NCBI RefSeq assembly: GCF_002099195.1
Contig: NZ_NBYX01000001.1
Location: 39,828-103,827, forward strand
Length of the DNA stretch: 64,000 nucleotides
DNA from: Burkholderia puraquae
GTDB taxonomy: Bacteria > Pseudomonadota > Gammaproteobacteria > Burkholderiales > Burkholderiaceae
Reading direction: 5' to 3'
This document shows positions 8,942 to 20,536 of the stretch, piece by piece (the first letter of the stretch is position 1; each line of letters opens with the position of its first letter). The position numbers and the translations under genes are program-made. The notes under the pieces were generated by a model. That model searched no databases. It was not told the DNA's origin and saw only the letters and a list, made by a program, of their open reading frames with translations.

Positions 8942-10234
8942 TCACGACAGGCGGATGCGCGGCTGCACGCAGCCGTTGATCCGTTCGGCGATCCACAGCA
9001 GGGTCGCCTTGGAGAAACCGTGCAGCGCCTGCTGGTGCCGCCGGTAGAGCATCAGGTGGCTGAACTGCGCGAAACGCCCCTGGATGAAGCCGCCGCGAAA
9101 GAACCCGAACTGCCCGAGCGTGCCGAACGCGTCGTAGTCGCTGATCGACACGAGTGCGCCGAAATCGTGGAACGCGAACGGCGGAATCGGCTGGCCGTCG
9201 AGCCACGCGGGCAGGTGCTTCGCGAGATGCTCGGCCTGCTGCGTCGCGACTTGCGCGGTGGGCGGCAGCGGCCGTTCCTGGCCGTCGGGCAGCAGGCTCG
9301 CGCAATCGCCGATCGCGAACACGTGCTCGTCGCTCGTTGCCTGCAGCGTCGGCCCGACGACGATCTGGTTCGCGCGATTCGTGTCGAGCCCGTCGAGCGC
9401 CTGCATGAAATCGGGTGCCTTCACGCCCGCCGCCCAGACCATCAGGTCCGCTTCCGCGAACGAACCGTCGCCGTAGTGAAAGCCGTTCGCGTCGGCCGAC
9501 GTGACGCGCGTCGACGTCAGCACGTGAAAGCCGATCTGTTCGAGCCGGCGCTGCGCCGACGCGGAAATCCTCGGCGGAAACGCGGCGAGGATGCGCGGGC
9601 CGCTTTCGAGCAGCGTGAGCTGCAGCCGCTCGCGCACCGTCGCGTCGCCATACGCCTGCGCCACTTCCAGCAAGCGGCTCAGCTCCGCCGCGAGCTCCAC
9701 GCCGGTCGCGCCCGCGCCGACGATCGCGACGCGAAACGGCTCGTCGCGCGCGATGCTGCGAAAGACGCGCATCCGCAACGCTTCGTTGAAGGTCTCGGCC
9801 TGCTGCTGGCTGTCGATGAAATAGCAGTGCTCGCGCACGCCGGGCACGCCGAAATCGTTGGCCTGGCTGCCGAGCGCGAGGATCAGCACGTCATATTCGA
9901 GTTCGCGTGCGTCGAGCACGAGCTCGCCGTCCTGCGAGCGGATTTCGCCGAGCTGCACGCGGCGGCGTGCGCGATCGAGCCCCTTCAGTTCGCCGGGCTG
10001 GTACGAATAGCCGTGGTCGCGTGCATGGGCGAGGAAGATCACCTGCTGCTGCTGCACGTCGCGCGTGCCGGCCGCGATCGTGTGCAGCATCGGCTTCCAG
10101 ATGTGGGTCGGGCTGCGGTCGACGACGGTGACCTGAGCGCGCCCGGACCGGCCGAGGCGCTCACCCAGGCGGGTTGCGAGCTGCAGTCCGGCGATCCCGC
10201 CGCCGACGATGACGATACGTGTAGGGGTTGTCAT
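8942..10234 (-). CDS. Type II NADH dehydrogenase-like NAD(P)/FAD oxidoreductase
   Basis: A 430-residue flavoprotein that should oxidise NADH and reduce quinone without proton pumping. The FAD Rossmann motif is GGGIAG near residues 11-16, and a second NAD-binding motif is VAIVGAGATGVELAAEL. The quinone-site motif AQxAxQ is present as AQVATQQ, and the C-terminal 60 residues are amphipathic, as expected for monotopic membrane binding. It is divergent from a TetR regulator, and a 14-bp palindrome sits just downstream of its own promoter, so it is probably repressed by that TetR protein. Confidence 0.88.
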   Translation of the reverse strand: MTTPTRIVIVGGGIAGLQLATRLGERLGRSGRAQVTVVDRSPTHIWKPMLHTIAAGTRDVQQQQVIFLAHARDHGYSYQPGELKGLDRARRRVQLGEIRSQDGELVLDARELEYDVLILALGSQANDFGVPGVREHCYFIDSQQQAETFNEALRMRVFRSIARDEPFRVAIVGAGATGVELAAELSRLLEVAQAYGDATVRERLQLTLLESGPRILAAFPPRISASAQRRLEQIGFHVLTSTRVTSADANGFHYGDGSFAEADLMVWAAGVKAPDFMQALDGLDTNRANQIVVGPTLQATSDEHVFAIGDCASLLPDGQERPLPPTAQVATQQAEHLAKHLPAWLDGQPIPPFAFHDFGALVSISDYDAFGTLGQFGFFRGGFIQGRFAQFSHLMLYRRHQQALHGFSKATLLWIAERINGCVQPRIRLS

Positions 10235-10241
10235 GGATAAA

Positions 10242-10255
10242 TCATCACGTGATGA
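10242..10255. promoter_or_regulatory. TetR-type operator palindrome
   Basis: TCATCACGTGATGA is a perfect 14-bp palindrome located 8 bases before the NADH dehydrogenase start. It would lie at about +5 to +18 relative to the predicted transcription start, a typical position for a repressor. The divergent TetR gene is the obvious candidate to bind it. Confidence 0.6.
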
Positions 10256-10265
10256 ATAAGGTATG

Positions 10266-10295
10266 ATCCTAGCGCTTCCCGGCTTCGCGTGTCAA
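10266..10295 (-). promoter_or_regulatory. Promoter of the NADH dehydrogenase gene
   Basis: On the minus strand a perfect -35 TTGACA (10290-10295) is followed after 18 bases by TAGGAT (10266-10271). Transcription would start near 10259, immediately before the operator palindrome. Confidence 0.6.
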
Positions 10296-10383
10296 CGAAG
10301 TGGGGCAGGTCACCCGGTTTCGGCGCGCGCTAAAGCGGGGCCGGAACCGGCGCATTCGATTCATTCAAGGAGAGCAGGAAAAC

Positions 10384-11037
10384 GTGGCTGAAGTCACTGA
10401 GCGCGCGCCGGTCAAGCGGCGTATGCGAGGGCGGCCGCTGGCCGGGGCGTCCGTGGGGCCGGACGTGATATTGCGAGCCGCGCGCCGCACGTTCGCGAAG
10501 CGCGGCTACGACGCGACGAGCGTGCGCGAAGTCGCGCGCGAGCTGGGGGTCGATGCGGCGCTGATCGCGCACCATTTCGGTACGAAGGAAACGTTGTGGC
10601 TGGCTGTCGTCGAGCAGATCGCCGAGCTGGCCGAGCCGATGTTCGATGCGCTGCGCGCGTTGCGCGCGTCGCCGCTGCCGCATCGCGACCGCGTACGGCG
10701 CGCGATCGAGCTGTGTGTCGACCATGAGTTCGACGAGCCCGACATGGGCATGTTCTTCTCGACGGCGGCGACTGAAGTGGGCCGGCGGCTCGACCGGCTG
10801 CAGGAGCGGATCGTGCGCCCGTACTACGACGTGATGGTCCCGCTGCTGTCGGAGGCGGTGGAGGCCGGCGTGATCCGCCCGGTCGATCCGACGGTGCTGT
10901 TCTTCATGATCGTGAGCGCGATCAGCACGACGGTGTCGTACAGCCACATGATGCTGGAGTTCACGTCGCTGCCCACGCGGCAAGACGCGTTCCGGCAGGC
11001 CGTGGTCGACGTCGCGCTCAACGTCGTCGGCGGCTGA
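10384..11037 (+). CDS. TetR/AcrR-family regulator
   Basis: A 217-residue repressor. The N-terminal helix-turn-helix is AARRTFAKRGYDATSVREVA then GVDAALIAHHFGTKETLW; the C-terminal ligand domain is helical and unrecognised, with LTSLPTRQDAF-like regions near the end. The start is taken as GTG 10384, preceded by AAGGAG at 10367-10372; the frame is also open upstream to 10300. It is divergent from the NADH dehydrogenase and likely acts on the palindrome in the shared 149-bp region. Confidence 0.85.
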   Translation: MAEVTERAPVKRRMRGRPLAGASVGPDVILRAARRTFAKRGYDATSVREVARELGVDAALIAHHFGTKETLWLAVVEQIAELAEPMFDALRALRASPLPHRDRVRRAIELCVDHEFDEPDMGMFFSTAATEVGRRLDRLQERIVRPYYDVMVPLLSEAVEAGVIRPVDPTVLFFMIVSAISTTVSYSHMMLEFTSLPTRQDAFRQAVVDVALNVVGG

Positions 11038-11131
11038 GCGTCGCACGCGACGCGCGCGGTGAACGGCGGCTGGCGCGTCGGGTGACGCAATCTATCCAGT
11101 CGACCGGGCGCGGCATCGCGCACCACGCCCG

Positions 11132-11611
11132 TCATTCGACGTCCGTGGGCGGCGCATCGCCGAGCCAGCGCCGCGCGCCGGGCCCGTTGCGGCCCGCGCG
11201 GTCCTCCGGGTTCGTCAGCTTGCAGCGCTTCAGCGACAGGCAGCCGCAGCCGATGCATTCGTCGAGGTTGATGTAGAGCCGCTGCAGCTCCTCGATCCGG
11301 CTCGCGACGCGCTGCTTCCAGCCGCGCGACAGCCGCTGCCAGTCCTTGTTGCTCGGCGCGGTGTCCTCGGGCAGGCTGACGAGCTGCTCGGCGATCTCGT
11401 CGAGCGTATAGCCGATCTTCTGCGCGAACACGATGAACGCGATCAGCCGCAGCACCGCGCGCGAATAGTGACGATGGCTCGAGCCGTTGCGGTGCGACTT
11501 GATGAGCCCGCGCGTCTCGTAGAACCGCAGCGTCGACGCCGGCACGCCACTGCGTGCGGCTACTTCGCGAATCGACATCAACGGCCATTGCGGGACTTCC
11601 TGGATACCCAT
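11132..11611 (-). CDS. soxR: SoxR redox-sensing activator
   Basis: A 159-residue MerR-family activator that senses redox-cycling compounds through a [2Fe-2S] cluster. The helix-turn-helix is SIREVAARSGVPASTLRFYE. The cluster ligands are all present: Cys119, Cys122, Cys124 and Cys130 in CIGCGCLSLKRC, with the SoxR spacing. There is no soxS; as in most non-enteric bacteria the target is likely the adjacent efflux operon. It is divergent from that operon, 80 bases apart, with a SoxR box in between. Confidence 0.95.
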   Translation of the reverse strand: MGIQEVPQWPLMSIREVAARSGVPASTLRFYETRGLIKSHRNGSSHRHYSRAVLRLIAFIVFAQKIGYTLDEIAEQLVSLPEDTAPSNKDWQRLSRGWKQRVASRIEELQRLYINLDECIGCGCLSLKRCKLTNPEDRAGRNGPGARRWLGDAPPTDVE

Positions 11612-11630
11612 GACGCTCCTCCGGGAAAGC

Positions 11631-11661
11631 TTGACTTGAAGTTAACTTCAACTTTTAAGCT
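11631..11661 (+). promoter_or_regulatory. SoxR-controlled efflux promoter with SoxR box
   Basis: TTGAAGTTAACTTCAA (11636-11651) is a perfect 16-bp palindrome sharing the AAGTTAACTT core of known SoxR boxes. It sits inside a promoter with -35 TTGACT (11631-11636) and -10 TAAGCT (11656-11661) separated by 19 bases, the overlong spacer characteristic of MerR-family activation. Confidence 0.8.
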
Positions 11662-11691
11662 ACGCGGCAGTTTAACCCGTCGCGAGGCATC

Positions 11692-12918
11692 ATGCTCTCC
11701 TTATCCCTACGCAGGACGTCGCCTTTGGGCGCGGCCTGCGCACTGTTGCTGGCGTTGTCGGGCTGTCACGACGGCAAAGGCGCATCGTCGGCCCAATCCC
11801 TTCCCGAAGTCGACGTCGCCACCATCGCGCCGCGCACGATCCGCCTCGCGGACGAATTCAATGGACGCGTCGAAGCGGTCGATGCAGTCGAACTGCGGCC
11901 GCGCGTGAGCGGCTATCTGCAGCGTGTCGCCTACAAGGAGGGCGACCTGGTTGCGCAGGGCGCGCTGCTGTTCGAGATCGACCCGCGCCCGTACCGGATC
12001 GCACTCGACCGCGCGAACGCGCAGCTGCAGCGGGCCCGCGCGGCCGCGAGCCTCGCGAACGTGCAGCTCAAGCGCGTGCAGACGCTGATCGATGCGCACG
12101 CGACGTCACAGGAGGAACTCGACAACGCGCGCGCCACGGCCGAGCAGGCGCGTGCCGACCTGCAGGCGGCCGATGCGGCCGTCGCCGACGCGAAGCTCAA
12201 TCTCGGTTTCACCGAAGTGCGCGCGCCGATCGCGGGCCGCGTTGGCCGCGCGGTCGCCACCGTCGGCAACCTGGCGCGCGCCGACGATACGCTGCTGACG
12301 ACCGTCGTGTCCCAGAACCCCGTCTATGTGTATTTCGACTGCGACGAACAGAGCTACCTGCGCTACAACGCGCGGCGCGCCGACCCGAAGCATCGCGCGA
12401 TCGGCGCCGACCCGGTGCGCGTGGGCCTCGCGAACGAGACGGGCTTCCCGCATGCGGGCACCGTCGATTTCCTCGACAACCGGCTCGACCCGCAAACGGG
12501 CACGATCCGCGCGCGCGTGCGGCTGCCGAATGCGGACCATACGTTTACGCCGGGACTGTATGCACGCGTGCAGCTCGTCAGCGGCCGCGAGCAGGATGCG
12601 CTGCTCGTCGACGACAAGGCCGTGCTCACCGACCAGGACCGCAAGTACGTGTATGTGATCGGACCCGGCGACAAGGCACTGCGCCGCGACGTGACGATCG
12701 GCCGCGGGCTGGACGGCGAACGGATCATCGAGAAGGGGATCCAGGCGGGCGACCGCGTGGTCGTCGACGGCATGCAGCGGATCTACTATCCGGGCGCGCA
12801 GGTGAAGCCGAAGGCGCTGCCCGCACGCGCCGGCACCGGCACCGGCAACGGCGTGGGCAATGGTTCGGGTGGCGGCACGCAGGCCGTCGCCGATGCCGGC
12901 GCGCCGGCCGTGCAGTGA
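11692..12918 (+). CDS. RND efflux periplasmic adaptor lipoprotein
   Basis: A 408-residue membrane-fusion protein. The lipobox is LALSGC with Cys25 as the lipidated residue. The order of domains is typical: barrel-sandwich half (VEAVDAVELRPRVSGYLQRV), a long helical hairpin at about residues 100-170 (AQLQRARAAASLANVQLKRV), then the second lipoyl half (GFTEVRAPIAGRVGRA) and beta-barrel domains. A Gly/Thr/Asn-rich tail follows residue 380. It is the first gene of a three-gene operon and resembles the adaptor of SoxR-linked MexGHI-type pumps. Confidence 0.92.
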   Translation: MLSLSLRRTSPLGAACALLLALSGCHDGKGASSAQSLPEVDVATIAPRTIRLADEFNGRVEAVDAVELRPRVSGYLQRVAYKEGDLVAQGALLFEIDPRPYRIALDRANAQLQRARAAASLANVQLKRVQTLIDAHATSQEELDNARATAEQARADLQAADAAVADAKLNLGFTEVRAPIAGRVGRAVATVGNLARADDTLLTTVVSQNPVYVYFDCDEQSYLRYNARRADPKHRAIGADPVRVGLANETGFPHAGTVDFLDNRLDPQTGTIRARVRLPNADHTFTPGLYARVQLVSGREQDALLVDDKAVLTDQDRKYVYVIGPGDKALRRDVTIGRGLDGERIIEKGIQAGDRVVVDGMQRIYYPGAQVKPKALPARAGTGTGNGVGNGSGGGTQAVADAGAPAVQ

Positions 12919-12931
12919 CGGGAGACACGTG

Positions 12932-15900
12932 ATGGATTTCTCCCGATTCTTCATCGACCGGCCGATCTTCGCGGTCGTGCTGTCGATCGTCATCTTCGCG
13001 ATCGGCCTGATCTCGATTCCGATGCTGCCCGCCGGCGAATACCCGGAAGTCGTGCCGCCGAGCGTCGTCGTGCGCGCGACGTACCCGGGTGCGAACCCGA
13101 AGGAAATCGCCGAATCGGTCGCCGAACCGCTGGAAGAGGCGATCAACGGCGTCGAAGGCATCATGTACATGAAGTCGGTCGCCGGTTCGGACGGCAGCCT
13201 GCAGGTCGTCGTCACGTTCCTGCAGGGCGTCGATCCCGACACGGCCGCCGTGCGCGTGCAGAACCGCGTGAGCCAGGCGCTGTCGCGCCTGCCCGACGAG
13301 GTGCGCCAGTACGGCGTGACCACGCAGAAGCAGTCGCCCACGCCGCTGATGTACGTGAGCCTCTATTCGCCGGACAACAGCCGCGATTCGCTGTACCTGC
13401 GCAACTACCTGACGTTGCACGTGAAGGACGAACTGTCGCGGCTCACCGGTGTCGGCGACGTCGGCCTGTCCGGCGCCGGCGACTATGCGATGCGGCTGTG
13501 GCTCGACCCGAACCGGCTCGCGTCGCGCGGGCTGACCGCGAGCGACGTGATCGCCGCCGTGCGCGAGCAGAACGTACAGGTGTCGGCCGGCCAGCTCGGC
13601 GCGGAGCCGTCGCCGAAGAAAAACGACTTCCTGCTGTCGATCAACGTGCGCGGCCGGCTGCGCACGGTGCAGGAATTCGGCGACATCGTGCTGCGCAACG
13701 GCGACGATGGTCAGGTCGTGAAACTGTCCGACGTCGCGCGCATCGAGCTCGGCGCAGGCGACTACACGCTGCGCTCGTATTTCAACGACAAGCAATCGGC
13801 CGTGGTCGGCATCTTCCTGTCGCCGGGCGCGAACGCGCTCGAGGTCGCGAAGGCCGTGTATGCGAAGTTCGACGAACTGTCGAAGCGCTTCCCGCCCGGC
13901 GTCGCGTACCGACCCGTGTGGGACCCGACGGTGTTCGTGCGCGAATCGATCCGCGCGGTGCAGCACACGCTGATCGAGGCGGTCGTGCTGGTCGTGCTCG
14001 TCGTGATCCTGTTCCTGCAGACGTGGCGCGCGTCGATCATTCCGCTCGTCGCAGTGCCCGTCTCGGTGGTCGGCACGTTCGCGTGGCTTTATCTGCTCGG
14101 CTATTCGATCAACACGCTGACGCTGTTCGGGCTCGTGCTCGCGATCGGGATCGTCGTCGACGATGCGATCGTGGTCGTCGAGAACGTCGAGCGCAACATC
14201 GCGCAAGGCCTGAGCCCGCGCGACGCTGCGCACCAGGCGATGCGCGAAGTGTCGGGGCCGATCGTCGCGATCGCGCTCGTGCTGTGCGCGGTGTTCGTGC
14301 CGATGGCATTCATGTCCGGCGTCACGGGCCAGTTCTACCGGCAGTTCGCGGTGACGATCGCGATTTCGACGGTGATCTCCGCGATCAACTCGCTGACGCT
14401 GTCGCCCGCGCTCGCCGCGAAGCTGCTGCGCCCGCACGGTGCGCCGAAGGATGTGCTCACGCGCGGGCTCGACCGTGCATTCGGCTGGCTGTTCCATCCG
14501 TTCAACCGCTTCTTCGACCGCAGTTCCGATCGCTATCACGGCTTCGTGTCGCGCACGCTGAAGCGGCGCGGGGTGGTGTTTGCGGTCTACGCGGCGCTGC
14601 TCGCGGCGACCACGCTGCTGCTCAACGCGGTGCCGGGCGGCTTCATCCCCGTGCAGGACAAGCTGTACCTGTTTGCGGGTGCGAAGCTGCCGGAAGGCGC
14701 GTCGCTCGGGCGTACCAGCGAGGTAACCGAGCAGATGACGAAGATCGCGCTCGGCACCGACGGTGTCGAGATGGTGCCGGCGTTTGCCGGGCTGAACGCG
14801 CTGCAGGGCGTGAACACGCCGAACATCACGAACTCGTACGTGATCCTGAAGCCGTTCGACCAGCGCCACCGCAGCGCCGCGGAGATCAACGCGGACCTGA
14901 ACGCGCGCTTCTCGGCCATCGGTGGCGGCATGACCTATGCGCTGATGCCGCCGCCGATCCAGGGCCTCGGCAACGGCTCGGGCTATTCGCTGTACCTGGA
15001 GGATCGCGGCGGGCTCGGCTACGGCGCATTGCAGAACGCGCTCACCGCATTCCAGGGCGCGGTCGCGAAGACACCGGGGATGAGCTACCCGGTCAGCTCG
15101 TACCAGGCGAACATCCCGCAGCTCGAGGTGAAGGTCGACCGGTTGAAGGCGAAGGCGCAGGGCGTCGCGCTGACCGACCTGTTCAGCACGCTGCAGGTCT
15201 ATCTCGGCTCGATGTACGTGAACGACTTCAACCTGTTCGGCCGCGTGTACCGCGTGATGGCGCAGGCGGATGCCGGCCACCGGCAGACGGCCGCCGACAT
15301 CGCGAACCTGCGCACGCGCAACGCGAAGGGCGAGATGGTGCCGATTGGCTCGATGGTGACGGTGGCGCCCGCGTACGGGCCCGACCCGGTGGTTCGCTAC
15401 AACGGCTATCCGGCCGCGAACCTGATCGGCGACGCCGATCCGAAGGTGATGTCGTCGTCGCAGGCGATCGAGAAGCTGCAGCAGATCGCGAAGGAAGTGC
15501 TGCCGCCGGGCATCACGCTCGAATGGACCGACCTCAGCTACCAGCAGGTCACGCAGAGCAACGCGGCGATCGTCGTGTTCCCGCTCGCGGTGATGCTCGT
15601 GTTCCTCGTGCTCGCATCGCTGTACGAGAGCTGGACGCTGCCGCTCGCGGTGATCCTGATCGTGCCCGTGTGCATCTGCGCCGCGCTGTTCGGCGTGTGG
15701 CTGTCGGGGGGCGACAACAACGTGTTCGTGCAGGTCGGTCTCGTCGTGCTGATGGGATTGGCATGCAAGAACGCGATCCTGATCGTCGAGTTCGCGCGCG
15801 AGCTCGAAATCCAGGGCAAGGGCGTGATCGAAGCCGCGCTCGAAGCGTGCAAGCTGCGGCTGCGCCCGATCGTGATGACGTCGGTCGCGTTCATCGCGGG

Positions 15901-16105
15901 CTCGGTGCCGCTCCTGATCGGCGGCGGCGCGGGCAGCGAAGTGCGGGCGGCCACCGGCATTACCGTGTTCGCGGGGATGCTGGGCGTCACGCTGTTCGGG
16001 CTGTGCCTGACACCCGTGTTCTATGTGGCGATCCGCAAGCTCGCGGGCGGCACGCCGGCCGTGTGGAGCGAACACCACGGCACCCTCGAAGGAGAAAACC
16101 GATGA
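12932..16105 (+). CDS. RND multidrug efflux transporter
   Basis: A 1057-residue inner-membrane proton/drug antiporter of the HAE1/AcrB-MexI type. The N-terminus MDFSRFFIDRPIFAVVLSIV and the following SIPMLPAGEYPEVVPPSVVV are closest in feel to MexI. The proton-relay pair in TM4 is visible in GLVLAIGIVVDDAIVVVENV, and the C-terminal half repeats the fold with GLACKNAILIVEFARELE. It begins 13 bases after the adaptor gene; a GTG lies one codon upstream. It overlaps the outer-membrane gene by 4 bases (ATGA), indicating tight translational coupling. Confidence 0.95.
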   Translation: MDFSRFFIDRPIFAVVLSIVIFAIGLISIPMLPAGEYPEVVPPSVVVRATYPGANPKEIAESVAEPLEEAINGVEGIMYMKSVAGSDGSLQVVVTFLQGVDPDTAAVRVQNRVSQALSRLPDEVRQYGVTTQKQSPTPLMYVSLYSPDNSRDSLYLRNYLTLHVKDELSRLTGVGDVGLSGAGDYAMRLWLDPNRLASRGLTASDVIAAVREQNVQVSAGQLGAEPSPKKNDFLLSINVRGRLRTVQEFGDIVLRNGDDGQVVKLSDVARIELGAGDYTLRSYFNDKQSAVVGIFLSPGANALEVAKAVYAKFDELSKRFPPGVAYRPVWDPTVFVRESIRAVQHTLIEAVVLVVLVVILFLQTWRASIIPLVAVPVSVVGTFAWLYLLGYSINTLTLFGLVLAIGIVVDDAIVVVENVERNIAQGLSPRDAAHQAMREVSGPIVAIALVLCAVFVPMAFMSGVTGQFYRQFAVTIAISTVISAINSLTLSPALAAKLLRPHGAPKDVLTRGLDRAFGWLFHPFNRFFDRSSDRYHGFVSRTLKRRGVVFAVYAALLAATTLLLNAVPGGFIPVQDKLYLFAGAKLPEGASLGRTSEVTEQMTKIALGTDGVEMVPAFAGLNALQGVNTPNITNSYVILKPFDQRHRSAAEINADLNARFSAIGGGMTYALMPPPIQGLGNGSGYSLYLEDRGGLGYGALQNALTAFQGAVAKTPGMSYPVSSYQANIPQLEVKVDRLKAKAQGVALTDLFSTLQVYLGSMYVNDFNLFGRVYRVMAQADAGHRQTAADIANLRTRNAKGEMVPIGSMVTVAPAYGPDPVVRYNGYPAANLIGDADPKVMSSSQAIEKLQQIAKEVLPPGITLEWTDLSYQQVTQSNAAIVVFPLAVMLVFLVLASLYESWTLPLAVILIVPVCICAALFGVWLSGGDNNVFVQVGLVVLMGLACKNAILIVEFARELEIQGKGVIEAALEACKLRLRPIVMTSVAFIAGSVPLLIGGGAGSEVRAATGITVFAGMLGVTLFGLCLTPVFYVAIRKLAGGTPAVWSEHHGTLEGENR

Positions 16106-17625
16106 GCGCCGTTTTCCGTCTCTCCGCGCTCGCGATGTCGGTGACGCTCGCCGCGTGCGCGGTCGGCCCCGATTTCAAGCGGCCCGACACGGCCACGGCC
16201 GCGCGGTTCGCGCGCGACGCGCATTCGGTGGCGCCGCGCGATGCGTCGACGTCCGATACGACGCCGGATGTGCCGCCCGACGCATCGGCCGATGCCGATG
16301 CCGCGTTCTGGCGCGGCTTCGGCGATCCGGCGCTGACGCAGCTGATCGACACGGCGCTCGCGGCGAACCAGGACCTGCAGGTCGCCGTGTCGCGCTACGA
16401 CGCATCGAATGCGCTGCTGTCGCAGGCCACCTTCGACCGCTATCCGACCATTACCGCGAGCGGGCAGATCGGCCATCGGCTGATGAGCAAGGACCAGGCG
16501 TTCGGTGCACCGCGCAGCCAGCGCGATACGCCGACGTCCAGCGTCGGGATCAATGCGGCGTGGGAGCTCGACCTGTTCGGCCGCGTGCGCCGTTCGATCG
16601 AGTCGCAGCGTGCGGAAACGGCCGCCAGCGCGGCGGACGTGCGCGCGGTGCGCGTCGCGATCGCCGGCGAGGTGGCGAGTACGTACGTCGATCTGCGCGG
16701 CTCGCAGGAGCGGCTGCGGATCGCGCGCGAGAATGCCGACAACCAGAAGCAGACGCTCGCGCTGATCAATGCGCGCGTCGGCGCGGGGAGAGGGTCCGAA
16801 CTCGATGCGGCGCGGGCGCGCGCGCAGTACGAATCGACGACGTCGCGGATCGCCGTGTACGAAGCGGCGATCGGCGTCGACGAGCACCGGCTCGCGGTGC
16901 TGACCGGGCAGACGCCGGACGCGCTGATCGGTCGCTTCGATCTGCCGCCGGCAACCGTATCGGCGGGTACGCCCGTGCCGCTGCCGGCGCTGGCCGCCGA
17001 CATCGATCCCGGCACACCGGGCGACCTGCTGCGGCGGCGGCCCGACGTCGCGGCCGCCGAGGCGCGGCTGCACGCGGCGACCGCGCGCGTCGGTGTCGCA
17101 ACGGCCGACCTGTTCCCGCGCTTCACGCTGTCGGGGCTGCTCGGCAGCGCGACGAGCAGCTACGGGTTCTTCCGCGCGGGCAGCGACACGAACCTGATCG
17201 CGCTCGGCATCGACTGGTCGTTCCTCGATGTCGGCCGCGTGCGGGCGCGAATCGCCGCGAGCGACGCGGAAGCGGCCGGGCAGCTCGCGCAGTACCGGCA
17301 GACCGTGCTCGGGGCGCTGGAGGAAACGGAGAACGCGCTGCTGCGCGCCGCCCGTACGCGTGACGAGACGAACCATCTCGTGCGGGCCGCGACCGACAGC
17401 GCGCGCGCCGCGCAACTGGCGCAGGCGCGTTTTTCGGCGGGCGCGATCGACTACTACGAAGTGCTCGACGCGCAACGCACGCTGCTGCAGGCGCAGGATG
17501 CGGCGGCCGACGGGCAGATGCGCAGCGCGGCGTCGACGGTGGCGCTGTACAAGGCGCTTGCGGGCGGCTGGCGATCGGGAACGGGGCGGGACCCGCAAGG
17601 CCCGCTCGCGCAGTCAGGGCAGTAG
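16102..17625 (+). CDS. Outer-membrane efflux lipoprotein (OprM/NodT family)
   Basis: A 507-residue outer-membrane channel. Lipobox LAAC puts the lipidated residue at Cys19, followed by the family hallmark VGPDFKRP. The two homologous halves each contain the long coiled helices of TolC-like proteins, and the motif GDLLRRRPDVAAAEARL marks the second half. A Pro/Asp/Ala-rich insertion at about residues 35-65 is longer than usual. It completes the tripartite pump with the two genes upstream. Confidence 0.93.
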   Translation: MSAVFRLSALAMSVTLAACAVGPDFKRPDTATAARFARDAHSVAPRDASTSDTTPDVPPDASADADAAFWRGFGDPALTQLIDTALAANQDLQVAVSRYDASNALLSQATFDRYPTITASGQIGHRLMSKDQAFGAPRSQRDTPTSSVGINAAWELDLFGRVRRSIESQRAETAASAADVRAVRVAIAGEVASTYVDLRGSQERLRIARENADNQKQTLALINARVGAGRGSELDAARARAQYESTTSRIAVYEAAIGVDEHRLAVLTGQTPDALIGRFDLPPATVSAGTPVPLPALAADIDPGTPGDLLRRRPDVAAAEARLHAATARVGVATADLFPRFTLSGLLGSATSSYGFFRAGSDTNLIALGIDWSFLDVGRVRARIAASDAEAAGQLAQYRQTVLGALEETENALLRAARTRDETNHLVRAATDSARAAQLAQARFSAGAIDYYEVLDAQRTLLQAQDAAADGQMRSAASTVALYKALAGGWRSGTGRDPQGPLAQSGQ

Positions 17626-17638
17626 CGCGGGCAGGGTG

Positions 17639-17672
17639 GCGCGGCAGGCCGGAGCGATCCTGCCTGCCGCGC
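17639..17672. terminator. Hairpin between convergent efflux and aceE-like genes
   Basis: GCGCGGCAGG (17639-17648) pairs with CCTGCCGCGC (17663-17672) in the 56-bp gap between two convergent stop codons. There is no clear T-run, so terminator function is inferred from position. Confidence 0.5.
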
Positions 17673-17681
17673 GCCGCGTGA

Positions 17682-20363
<2,682 letters not shown>

Positions 20364-20453
20364 GCAATGTCTCCAGAAGCATAAGGCTGCGCGGGGCGAC
20401 GGTCGTGGCGCCGCGTCGCGCGACGGGACGCCCGCCGATCGGCGGGCATATAG

Positions 20454-20465
20454 TTGCAATTGCAA
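20454..20465. promoter_or_regulatory. TTGCAATTGCAA operator, aceE side
   Basis: A perfect 12-bp palindrome 91 bases before the aceE start. The identical 12-mer occurs once more in the window, at 22183-22194, in the other divergent region of this block. Likely bound by the adjacent MarR protein. Confidence 0.6.
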
Positions 20466-20500
20466 TCGTGTGAGGGCAATTGTTATCGAGGTAAAATTTA

Positions 20501-20514
20501 ATTGCAACTGCAAT
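20501..20514. promoter_or_regulatory. ATTGCAACTGCAAT operator, marR side
   Basis: A near-perfect 14-bp palindrome (one central mismatch) 22 bases before the marR ATG. With the 12-mer at 20454-20465 and a half-site GCAATTGT near 20476-20483 it suggests autoregulation. Confidence 0.55.
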
Positions 20515-20536
20515 TCAACGAGAGGAACGACCTGAC

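Noticed and set aside
12725..16078. 1117-residue open frame antisense to the RND transporter
   Set aside because: Arg/His-rich composition without motifs; a shadow of the high-GC RND gene.
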